This document shows, piece by piece, positions 1 to 4,857 of a DNA stretch of 5,077 nt. The position numbers and the translations under genes are program-made. This DNA comes from a bacterium. Its GTDB lineage: Bacteria; BMS3Abin14. The stretch is from positions 1-5,077 of the forward strand of contig JALHUC010000086.1 of assembly GCA_022865845.1 (NCBI GenBank). Direction: 5' to 3'. Position 1 is the stretch's first letter. Each line of letters opens with the position of its first letter. The notes under the pieces were generated by a model. It did not search any database. It was not told the DNA's origin and was given only the letters and a program-made list of their open reading frames with translations.

Positions 1-2
1 CT

Positions 3-41
3 GCGACTGTAGATATGGGAGCTTTTGAGTACCTACCTTAG
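3..41 (+). CDS. C-terminal end of a beta-helix, choice-of-anchor Q type surface protein (5' partial)
   Basis: The frame open from base 3 reads ATVDMGAFEYLP and stops at TAG 39-41. The motif VDMGAFEY is the usual last element of secreted right-handed parallel beta-helix proteins of the 'choice-of-anchor Q' type, which commonly finish in D-(I/M)-GA-(Y/F)-E. Only 12 codons are visible, so the fold is inferred from this motif and from the following copy, which ends almost identically (VDIGAYEF). The rest of the gene lies to the left of the window. Confidence 0.55.
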   Translation, partial: ATVDMGAFEYLP

Positions 42-50
42 GGCGGTGGG

Positions 51-524
51 ATGTACAACCAAAACGGCTCTCAGCCCATCAACAACTGCACGTTCACGGG
101 GAATTCGGCGGGCATCACCGGTCGCGGCGGCGGGATTTTCCTCATGTCTGGTTCCTCCGTGACCATCACAAACAGTATCCTGTGGGGTGATACTGCTGCA
201 GCTGGACCGGAAATATTCGTAAATAGCAGCCCCCAGCCGACGGTTACTTACTCTAACATCGAAGGCGGCTATTCTGGCACAGGCAATATCAATACCGATC
301 CTCTGTTTGTAAATGTGTCGAATCTGGCCGGGGCAGATGGTGTCTGGAGAACGGCTGACGACGGGTTGATGCTCTTATCAGACAGCCCATGCATAGACGC
401 TGCTAATGGAGACGCGGCGCCGGATGCGGACATCCTCGGTAACGCGCGGTATGACGACCCCGCCACGTTTGATATCGGGACCGGGGATCCGACATACGTT
501 GATATCGGCGCATACGAGTTTTAG
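51..524 (+). CDS. C-terminal fragment of a right-handed parallel beta-helix / choice-of-anchor Q domain protein
   Basis: This open frame of 157 codons is typical of the end of a secreted beta-helix protein. Residues 1-20 carry a coil repeat (NNCTFTGNSA), followed by GGGIF and a second coil with NSILWGD. Then come TYSNIEGG and NINTDPLFVN, the stretch ADGVWRTADDGLMLLSDSPCIDAA, the ILGNARYDDP segment and the terminal VDIGAYEF. Family members are exported and sit at the cell surface, often as adhesin-like or carbohydrate-associated proteins; no catalytic residues can be assigned. The ATG at 51 is probably not a true start. The three preceding codons (42-50) read GGG, completing the repeat signature GGGMYN, there is no signal peptide, and I see no well-placed ribosome site. 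The coding homology therefore begins right after the TAG of the preceding gene end, in the same frame. I read it as the 3' remnant of a tandem paralogue, probably not expressed as a functional protein. Confidence 0.72.
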   Translation: MYNQNGSQPINNCTFTGNSAGITGRGGGIFLMSGSSVTITNSILWGDTAAAGPEIFVNSSPQPTVTYSNIEGGYSGTGNINTDPLFVNVSNLAGADGVWRTADDGLMLLSDSPCIDAANGDAAPDADILGNARYDDPATFDIGTGDPTYVDIGAYEF

Positions 525-693
525 GGAACCATTGGTGCCGGAGTATGAATTATGGAAATCAGGAACCGTTTGGGGTCTACGATAGCCTCTTGACCTTCCC
601 CCTCTAATGCGGTCCGAGGCTACGCTATGGTCCAGGTCCGATGGAAGGCACTTCAATTGTGGTGCCAAGGTGGTGCCAGCACCCTGTAAGGTT
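525..693. other. intergenic stretch, no gene recognised
   Basis: Nothing with coding character is seen on either strand. The only structure is a 9-base direct repeat (gtggtgcca at 659-667 and 670-678), the second copy of which can fold into a small ggtgc/gcacc hairpin (672-683). No clear terminator follows the beta-helix stop at 524. Confidence 0.4.
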
Positions 694-717
694 TTTATTC
701 ATGCGGAGGTCAACAGG
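694..717 (+). repeat. imperfect direct repeat, copy 1 (partner 1097-1120)
   Basis: The 13 bases tttattcatgcgg at 694-706 recur exactly at 1097-1109. The next 11 bases match with four substitutions, giving 20 identities in 24. This copy runs straight into the T-loop of the tRNA-like fragment, whereas copy 2 does not. Confidence 0.5.
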
Positions 718-740
718 TTCGACTCCCGCCGCCTCCACCA
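702..740 (+). other. tRNA-like 3' end, probably a tmRNA (ssrA) 3' fragment
   Basis: Bases 718-740 contain a T-loop (TTCGACT, 718-724), a T-stem 3' side (cccgc), a seven-base acceptor 3' strand (cgcctcc, 730-736), a discriminator A and CCA. The ending GCCTCCACCA after TTCGACTCCCGC is what I recall for tmRNA genes of many Gram-negative bacteria. The upstream T-stem strand (acagg, 713-717) pairs poorly with cccgc, with two mismatches. No matching tmRNA body, tag reading frame or 5' acceptor strand lies upstream. It is therefore a 3' fragment rather than a working RNA gene. Such 3' ends are classic attachment sites for tyrosine-recombinase islands, and a crossover scar is the most likely origin (inference). 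A different tRNA 3' end cannot be excluded. Confidence 0.55.
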
Positions 741-788
741 CTTTAAAATGAAAACGACGCCAATGAGCGTCGTTTTCATTTTAAAGTG
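739..788 (+). terminator. 22-bp perfect hairpin, probable intrinsic terminator behind the tmRNA-like end
   Basis: Bases 739-760 are perfectly complementary to 767-788, with a six-base loop (caatga, 761-766). The loop-proximal part (aacgacgc/gcgtcgtt) is GC-rich and is followed by tttt within the descending arm, so the top of the hairpin resembles a terminator whose U-tract has been absorbed into a longer stem. It starts at the CCA end of the tRNA-like fragment, as expected for the native terminator of that RNA gene. The near-symmetry means it could stop transcription from both sides. Confidence 0.7.
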
Positions 789-818
789 CCGCGGCGAAGT
801 TACGCCGGCTTGCCAAAG

Positions 819-841
819 CGAAGCTGAAATCGAAGCTGAAA
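819..841 (+). repeat. short tandem repeat, two units
   Basis: The unit cgaagctgaaa occurs at 819-829 and again at 831-841, separated by one base. It lies in noncoding sequence and no function is evident. Confidence 0.45.
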
Positions 842-959
842 GCAAAGACTGGAGGCGTAACGAAGACGGGCATAAAAACCCGTCGAATGCCCTGAGCAAG
901 TGAGGCATGTATGAAGTTGCCGAACGCGTCGAACGGGCACTCGAAAGTCTTTAACGCAC

Positions 960-993
960 AAAAAGGCCGCCTCAGAAAGAGGCAGGCCTTTTT
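960..993 (+). terminator. intrinsic terminator (bidirectional)
   Basis: The outer stem aaaaaggcc (960-968) pairs with ggccttttt (985-993). The inner stem gcctc (969-973) pairs with gaggc (979-983) across an agaaa loop, leaving one unpaired A at 984. The A-tract on the left and T-tract on the right make it usable in both directions. No recognisable gene ends just before it; the closest upstream frame is a 15-codon reading frame at 906-953 that looks incidental. It may be a leftover of a deleted gene. Confidence 0.75.
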
Positions 994-1011
994 GTTTGCT
1001 CGGAAAAGCTT

Positions 1012-1086
1012 TGGGGTCAGTTCTCGTTTTTCAATCTTTTAGACAATTGGAGTTTGGAATAGGTTGAAAAACGAGAACTGACCCCA
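1012..1086. repeat. 23-bp inverted repeat of the REP / RAYT-substrate type
   Basis: The left arm 1012-1034 begins tggggtcagttctcg and continues tttttcaa. It is perfectly complementary to 1064-1086, separated by a 29-base spacer that allows a few more pairs. Elements starting TGGGGTCAG, followed by a short variable stretch and found in inverted pairs between genes, resemble the repetitive extragenic palindromes mobilised by REP-associated tyrosine (Y1) transposases; this comparison is from memory. No transposase gene is in the window, so it would be a non-autonomous copy. It could also act as a transcriptional barrier between the left block and the transporter operon. Confidence 0.7.
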
Positions 1087-1096
1087 CGGTTTGCCC

Positions 1097-1120
1097 TTTA
1101 TTCATGCGGTAGTCAGCGGG
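1097..1120 (+). repeat. imperfect direct repeat, copy 2 (partner 694-717)
   Basis: This copy shares 13 exact bases plus a diverged 11-base tail with 694-717. It begins eleven bases after the 1012-1086 palindrome. The sequence after it (1121 onward) shows no tRNA-like T-loop. Confidence 0.45.
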
Positions 1121-1344
1121 AAAAAGCTCCCCAGGTAAGTGAACTTCCAGAAGCGGAGTCATCATCCGGTTTTGAACTTAAAGTGATCTGACTCTGGCAC
1201 CCGTTACTCTAATCTCTGATAGAATAGGAACAGGAAAGCGACAATCCCGTTGTCAACAAGAGGCATGAATGAGACGATGATCCTTTAAATATCTGGTGAA
1301 AGGCCATTGGAATAGCATCTGTGCCGGATCCAATTCTGAGGTTT
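1121..1344. other. leader region of the transporter operon, no gene seen
   Basis: The transporter promoter should lie here or further left, but I could not identify a convincing -35/-10 pair. A TTGTCA at 1250-1255 lacks a well-spaced -10 box, and TAGAAT at 1220-1225 lacks a good -35. A small dyad (gacaa-tcccg-ttgtc, 1240-1254) could be an operator, but it is short enough to be chance. No neighbouring regulator gene is present to bind it. Confidence 0.35.
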
Positions 1345-1353
1345 AAAGGGAGG
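1345..1353 (+). promoter_or_regulatory. ribosome binding site that fixes the GTG start of the HlyD gene
   Basis: AAAGGGAGG is a strong Shine-Dalgarno sequence ending seven bases before GTG at 1361. It supports GTG rather than a later ATG. The predicted protein then begins with two lysines and a hydrophobic segment, as expected for a membrane-anchored adaptor. Confidence 0.8.
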
Positions 1354-1360
1354 TTTTTCA

Positions 1361-2347
1361 GTGAAGAAGATCGCTGTTTTCTTATTCATTATTACCGCGA
1401 TCATTATTTCGATCCTGGCCCTCGCATATTTGAAGGTCTTCCAGATCGAACCGTCTGCTGAAGGGGTATACCAGGGTTACATTGAGGGAGATTATCTCTA
1501 TATCTCGTCCTCTGTGGGCGGCAAGGTTGTCAATCTTGCCGTTGAAAAGGGAGGGAGCGTCACTTCCGGCGCCCTTTTGTTCGAGCTTGACCCGGAGCCG
1601 TACGGGGATTCCTACAGGGAAGCGCAGAGCCTTTACCAGGCCGCCATGGCCCGTCACAAGGATCTGACAAAAGGACTGAGACCACAGGAATTGGTCGCCC
1701 TTGAGGCGTCGATCGAAGAGCTGAGGGTTACTTATGTATATTCAAAAAACAAGTTTGAAAGGGCGAAAAACCTGTATGAGAAAAAGGTAATAAGCAAAGA
1801 TAAGTTCGAGGTCGCCCAATCTGCTTTCGAGAGAGACAGGGCACGGCTGGAAGAATTGAAAGCAAAGTTTGAGACCGCCAAGCTGGGCGCCAGGGATGAC
1901 CAGGTCGAGGCAGCCAAACAGGACGTTGAGAGAGCAAAGGCGGCCCTTGACAAGGCGCAGTGGTATTTGGCTCAAACCAAAGGTATCTCACCTGGCTCTG
2001 CCCGCGTCGTGGATGTTCTCTATGGTGAGGGAGAGTTTGCTCCGGCAGGTGTACCAGTGGTTTCGCTGCTGCCGCCGGAGAGCGTCAAGGTGAGGTTTTT
2101 CGTGCCGGAGCCCATGCTTTCCTCCATAAAAACAGGCCAGAATGTTGACATTGAACGTGACGGTACCGAGCAGGTGCTTACGGGAAAAATCAGCTATATT
2201 GCCCCCTATGCCGAGTACACACCTCCCCTGATCTACAGCAAAGAGAACCGTGAAAAGCTGGTATTCATGGTAGAGGCTTCTTTCAATCACACTGCTGCAG
2301 AAGATCTGAATCCTGGCCAGCCGGTGGAGGTTAGCATATCCAAATGA
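1361..2347 (+). CDS. HlyD-family periplasmic adaptor (membrane fusion protein) of an ABC exporter, YbhG/YhiI-like
   Basis: This 328-residue protein is the adaptor subunit. It is anchored in the inner membrane and reaches through the periplasm towards an outer-membrane channel. Residues 1-3 (MKK) and a hydrophobic helix at about 4-24 form an N-terminal anchor. Residues 45-80 are the first half of a lipoyl/biotinyl-like domain (VGGKVVNLAVEKGGSVTSGALLFELDPEPY). Residues about 84-206 are heptad-rich and charged, forming the alpha-helical coiled-coil hairpin. The second lipoyl half follows at about 214-238 (VVDVLYGEGEFAPAGVPVVSL), then a beta-barrel region (KVRFFVPEPMLSSIKTGQNVDI) and a C-terminal domain containing YTPPLIYSKENREKLVFMVEA, a stretch I associate with the YbhG/YhiI branch. 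Length matches that branch. It is the first gene of the operon, started by GTG behind a strong ribosome site, and its stop overlaps the ATPase start. The transported compound cannot be read from the sequence. Family assignment is secure; the subgroup is less so. Confidence 0.92.
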   Translation: MKKIAVFLFIITAIIISILALAYLKVFQIEPSAEGVYQGYIEGDYLYISSSVGGKVVNLAVEKGGSVTSGALLFELDPEPYGDSYREAQSLYQAAMARHKDLTKGLRPQELVALEASIEELRVTYVYSKNKFERAKNLYEKKVISKDKFEVAQSAFERDRARLEELKAKFETAKLGARDDQVEAAKQDVERAKAALDKAQWYLAQTKGISPGSARVVDVLYGEGEFAPAGVPVVSLLPPESVKVRFFVPEPMLSSIKTGQNVDIERDGTEQVLTGKISYIAPYAEYTPPLIYSKENREKLVFMVEASFNHTAAEDLNPGQPVEVSISK

Positions 2348-3273
2348 GCGCAGAAGAAAAGCCTGTTATTGATGTTTATGATCTGAAAAAGAGTTTTGAC
2401 GGCAAACCGGCCGTTAAAGGGATATCCCTGAAGATCCGGCGGGGGGAAATATTCGGTTTTCTTGGACCTAACGGGAGCGGCAAGACCACAACCATCCGAA
2501 TGCTGTGTGGCCTGATGAAACCCGATGGGGGACATGGCAGCTGTCTCGGCTTCGATGTGCTGACTGAAATGTCGAAGATAAAGGAGAACGCCGGGTACAT
2601 GACCCAGAACTTTTCCCTCTACGAGGATATGACGGTGGGCGAAAACCTGGATTTCATGGCCCGTCTTTACGGTATTTCCAGCAGAAAGGATGTTGTAGCT
2701 GAAAACCTTTCACGGCTGGGAATGACTGGAAACAAAAATCAACTGGCGGGGACTCTCTCCGGGGGTTGGAAGCAGCGCCTGGCTCTTGGAGCATGCATGA
2801 TCCACAACCCGCAGCTGCTGCTCCTCGATGAGCCGACAGCCGGCGTCGACCCGAAGGCACGGTTCGATTTCTGGAACAAGATACATAAACTGTCAGCTGA
2901 AGGTGTGACAATACTCGTCTCGACCCATTATATGGACGAGGCAGAGCAGTGTCACAAACTGGGTTATATCGTTGCAGGCGAACTGCTCACGGAAGGGAGC
3001 CCGGAAGAGGTGATCAAAAAATCCGGTCTTGTTACCTGGAGGGTGGCCGGCCCCGATATCTGGTTGCTCTCCGAAAAAATTTCCGAGCTGCCGGCAGTGG
3101 CACAGGTGACGGTTTTCGGAACGGAGCTGCATGTAAGCGGATATGACAAGGAGGCCTTGTATAGGGACTTGAAACCGTTCATGGACGGGAAGTGGGCTTT
3201 CGAAGTCTCCAAACCTGGCGTCGATGATGTCTTTGTAAGCCTTATGGAAAAAAGAGGTGATGAGGGGCAATGA
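2344..3273 (+). CDS. ABC transporter ATP-binding protein (ABC-2 exporter class, CcmA/YbhF-like)
   Basis: This 309-residue cytoplasmic ATPase hydrolyses ATP to drive the permease encoded next. The nucleotide-binding motifs are complete: Walker A GPNGSGKTT (41-49), Q-loop Gln88 in GYMTQNFSLYEDMTV, signature LSGGWKQ (138-144), Walker B LLLLDEP (158-164), D-loop AGVDP, and the switch histidine His195 in STHYMDEA. The signature has Trp where Gln or Met is more usual. GYMTQ-FSLY resembles each half of the double ATPase YbhF. After about residue 215 there is a C-terminal extension, common in ABC-2 ATPases, which probably contacts the permease. The start ATG overlaps the adaptor stop (ATGA), with ggagg 13 bases upstream, so translation is probably coupled. 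Only one ATPase domain is present, so the working complex should contain a homodimer unless a partner is encoded elsewhere. Confidence 0.93.
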   Translation: MSAEEKPVIDVYDLKKSFDGKPAVKGISLKIRRGEIFGFLGPNGSGKTTTIRMLCGLMKPDGGHGSCLGFDVLTEMSKIKENAGYMTQNFSLYEDMTVGENLDFMARLYGISSRKDVVAENLSRLGMTGNKNQLAGTLSGGWKQRLALGACMIHNPQLLLLDEPTAGVDPKARFDFWNKIHKLSAEGVTILVSTHYMDEAEQCHKLGYIVAGELLTEGSPEEVIKKSGLVTWRVAGPDIWLLSEKISELPAVAQVTVFGTELHVSGYDKEALYRDLKPFMDGKWAFEVSKPGVDDVFVSLMEKRGDEGQ

Positions 3274-4409
3274 AGGGTCCTTATTTTTCACCAGCAAGGT
3301 TCTGGGCGATTATCGTCAAGGAGTTTATCCAGATGAGGCGGGACAGGCTCACCTTCGGTATGATGATCGGTATCCCCCTGATGCAGATCATCGTCTTCGG
3401 TTATGCCATCAACTTCGACCCAAAAAATCTTCCTGTAACGGTTGTCTCCGCCGATAACAGCGTTTTCTCCCGTGACCTTGTTTATGCCATGGAAAACAGC
3501 GGTTATTTTCGAATAACAGGGACAGCGGCAAGTGAAAAGGAAGCCGCAAGACTCCTCGACCTGGGTGATGTCCAGTTCATATTGAATATACCGGAAAACT
3601 TCGGCCGCAAGCTGCTTAAAGGTGAACGCCCGACAATACTGCTGGAAGCAGACGCAACCGATCCGGTTGCCACAGGCAGCGCTATCGCCGCCATGAGCGT
3701 TATCGCGCAGGAGTTGTTCGACCGGGATTTAAAAGGGCCGCTCAGCCACTTACAAGCCGGGCAACCACCCTTTAAACTGGTCATCCATAAAAAGTATAAC
3801 CCCGAAGGGGTGACGCAATATAACATCATCCCGGGCCTGATGGGCATCGTGCTTACCCTGACGATGGTGATCATCACCGGCGTGGCCATCACTCGTGAGC
3901 GTGAACGGGGAACCATGGAGAACCTCCTTTCCACACCGGTGCGTCCCATAGAGGTCATAACGGGCAAGATCATTCCATACATCATTATCGGGTACCTCCA
4001 GGTAACGCTTATTCTCCTCGCGGCACATTACTTCTTTCACATCCCCATGGTAGGCAGCGTTCCTCTGTTGTTACTGGTTTCGCTGTTTTTTATCGTGGCC
4101 AACCTTTCCATGGGCATCACATTTTCCACCATCGCTAAAAACCAGATGCAGGCGATGCAGATGGCCTTTTTCTTCTTTCTTCCCTCGCTGATGTTGTCCG
4201 GTTTTATGTTCCCTTTTCGCGGAATGCCGGAATGGGCCCAGTGGATAGGCTCCGCATTGCCGCTTACCTACTATTTGCGGATCGTTCGCGGTATTCTCCT
4301 TAAAGGAAACGGTTTCTCGGAGGTACTCGTCCACCTTTGGCCTATTGCGCTTTTTATGTCGATCGCACTTACCGTGGCGGTAGGCAGATACCGGGAGACA
4401 CTGGATTGA
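3270..4409 (+). CDS. ABC-2 type permease, YbhS/YhhJ-like
   Basis: This 379-residue inner-membrane protein forms the translocation path. An amphipathic N-terminus (FWAIIVKEFIQMRRDR, 11-26) precedes membrane helix 1 at about 28-47. A large periplasmic domain (about 48-183) carries DPKNLPVTVVSADNS and YNPEGVTQYNIIPG, the standard layout of the YhhJ/YbhS subgroup. Five more helices follow at about 186-208, 233-256, 263-286, 295-315 and 353-372. The cytoplasmic loop RERERGTMENLLSTPVRP (209-226) is the coupling segment that contacts the ATPase, and the motif LPLTYYLRIVRGI (330-342) is typical of ABC-2 C-terminal regions. The ATG overlaps the ATPase stop (ATGA), and AAGAGGTGA at 3252-3260 gives a well-spaced ribosome site. 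Length is full for the family, so a homodimer is plausible. In ybh-type operons a second permease follows; none does here, and no terminator is seen directly after the stop. Confidence 0.93.
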   Translation: MKGPYFSPARFWAIIVKEFIQMRRDRLTFGMMIGIPLMQIIVFGYAINFDPKNLPVTVVSADNSVFSRDLVYAMENSGYFRITGTAASEKEAARLLDLGDVQFILNIPENFGRKLLKGERPTILLEADATDPVATGSAIAAMSVIAQELFDRDLKGPLSHLQAGQPPFKLVIHKKYNPEGVTQYNIIPGLMGIVLTLTMVIITGVAITRERERGTMENLLSTPVRPIEVITGKIIPYIIIGYLQVTLILLAAHYFFHIPMVGSVPLLLLVSLFFIVANLSMGITFSTIAKNQMQAMQMAFFFFLPSLMLSGFMFPFRGMPEWAQWIGSALPLTYYLRIVRGILLKGNGFSEVLVHLWPIALFMSIALTVAVGRYRETLD

Positions 4410-4569
4410 GGCCTGCTCCATTTTATTTTGACCGTTTCCCAACTGCCGAGGCCCCCAGGTTCTTCACTACAGTTATCTGACATGTTCACGATTACAGGTG
4501 AATAGTCCTGAGCGAATAATGAAGTGGGGTCCTGCTTTCGGCTGTTCTTTAACATTAAACTTGACAGGG
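4410..4569. other. intergenic stretch after the transporter operon, no gene seen
   Basis: No reading frame with coding character and no obvious intrinsic terminator directly follows the permease stop. A second permease, an outer-membrane factor or a regulator would be expected here in related operons and is absent. Transcripts may instead end in the palindromic element further right or at 4771-4799. Confidence 0.4.
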
Positions 4570-4717
4570 TCGCAAAAAGTCCATTATTGGCTTTTTGCTC
4601 CTCGGAAAGTGAAAAGTGTCATTTTCACTTTCCTTACAAATCAATGACTTATACCCACAGCCATTGATTCGGGCGCCCATATGGGGCGCATTGATGGACT
4701 TTTTGCGAGTCCATCAA
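4570..4717. repeat. nested palindromic intergenic element (~140 bp)
   Basis: An outer 15-bp perfect inverted repeat (4570-4584 with 4694-4708, core gcaaaaagtcc/ggactttttgc) encloses three smaller hairpins. These are 12 bp at 4604-4615/4622-4633, 8 bp at 4639-4646/4662-4669, and 6 bp at 4673-4678/4684-4689. The right end forms a competing 10-bp hairpin (4691-4700/4708-4717), and the left arm has its own local alternative (4572-4579/4591-4598). I recall similar blocks with the core GGACTTTTTGCGAGTCC as frequent intergenic repeats in deltaproteobacterial genomes, but that is memory, not a search. It could be a non-autonomous mobile element or a structured RNA; there is no coding potential. Confidence 0.65.
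4604..4633. repeat. 12-bp perfect hairpin inside the nested element
   Basis: The arm ggaaagtgaaaa (4604-4615) is exactly complementary to 4622-4633, with loop gtgtca. It is the strongest local stem of the element and is AT-rich without a following T-tract, so it does not look like a terminator. Confidence 0.65.
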
Positions 4718-4741
4718 ACTTCATCCACAAATAACTAATCC

Positions 4742-4770
4742 ACAGGTTCGATTCCCGCCGCGAGCCAGCC
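4742..4770 (+). other. second tRNA-3'-end-like fragment
   Basis: Bases 4742-4761 repeat 713-732 with one difference (TTCGATT instead of TTCGACT), including the same poorly pairing acagg/cccgc T-stem. The following acceptor-like bases (gagccagcca) differ from copy 1 and do not form a clean acceptor-NCCA end. Nothing upstream folds into a tRNA body. It is a fragment of a tRNA or tmRNA 3' end sitting directly before a terminator, as in copy 1. Confidence 0.45.
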
Positions 4771-4799
4771 AAAAAAACCACCCGAAAGGGTGGTTTTTT
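4771..4799. terminator. bidirectional intrinsic terminator
   Basis: aaaaaaccaccc (4772-4783) pairs perfectly with gggtggtttttt (4788-4799) over a gaaa tetraloop. It is flanked by A-runs on the left and T-runs on the right, so it works on both strands. On the plus strand it follows the tRNA-like fragment. On the minus strand it lies about 60 bases past the stop of the gene at the right edge and is that gene's likely terminator. Confidence 0.85.
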
Positions 4800-4857
4800 A
4801 TATGCTAGTGGCAAGCCATATCTCAGTAAGTTGCGCCGCGAGCAGCGATCTGAATCC

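Noticed and set aside
730..857. Circularly permuted (two-piece) tmRNA: acceptor 3' strand cgcctcc at 730-736 and its exact complement ggaggcg followed by TA at 851-857
   Set aside because: The T-stem is mispaired, no plausible tag reading frame ending in Ala-Ala follows, and ggcgtaac also pairs with gttacgcc at 799-806, so the 7-base match can be coincidental.
607..903. 98-codon plus-strand reading frame
   Set aside because: It runs through the tRNA-like 3' end and both arms of the 22-bp hairpin, has no ribosome site and shows no protein-like composition.
699..908. Minus-strand frame ending WWRRRESN
   Set aside because: The RRRESN string is the familiar false translation of a tRNA/tmRNA 3' end read backwards; the rest crosses the terminator hairpin.
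906..953. 15-codon reading frame MYEVAERVERALESL just before the 960-993 terminator
   Set aside because: It is too short to judge and has only a gagg one base from the ATG. It could be the fused ends of a deleted gene, but nothing proves it.
1194..1210. TGGCAC at 1195-1200 as a sigma-54 promoter
   Set aside because: The required TTGC-type -12 element is not at the right spacing.
4514..4535. TGGGGTC after the operon as another REP copy
   Set aside because: Only seven bases match the 1012-1086 arm and no inverted partner is present.
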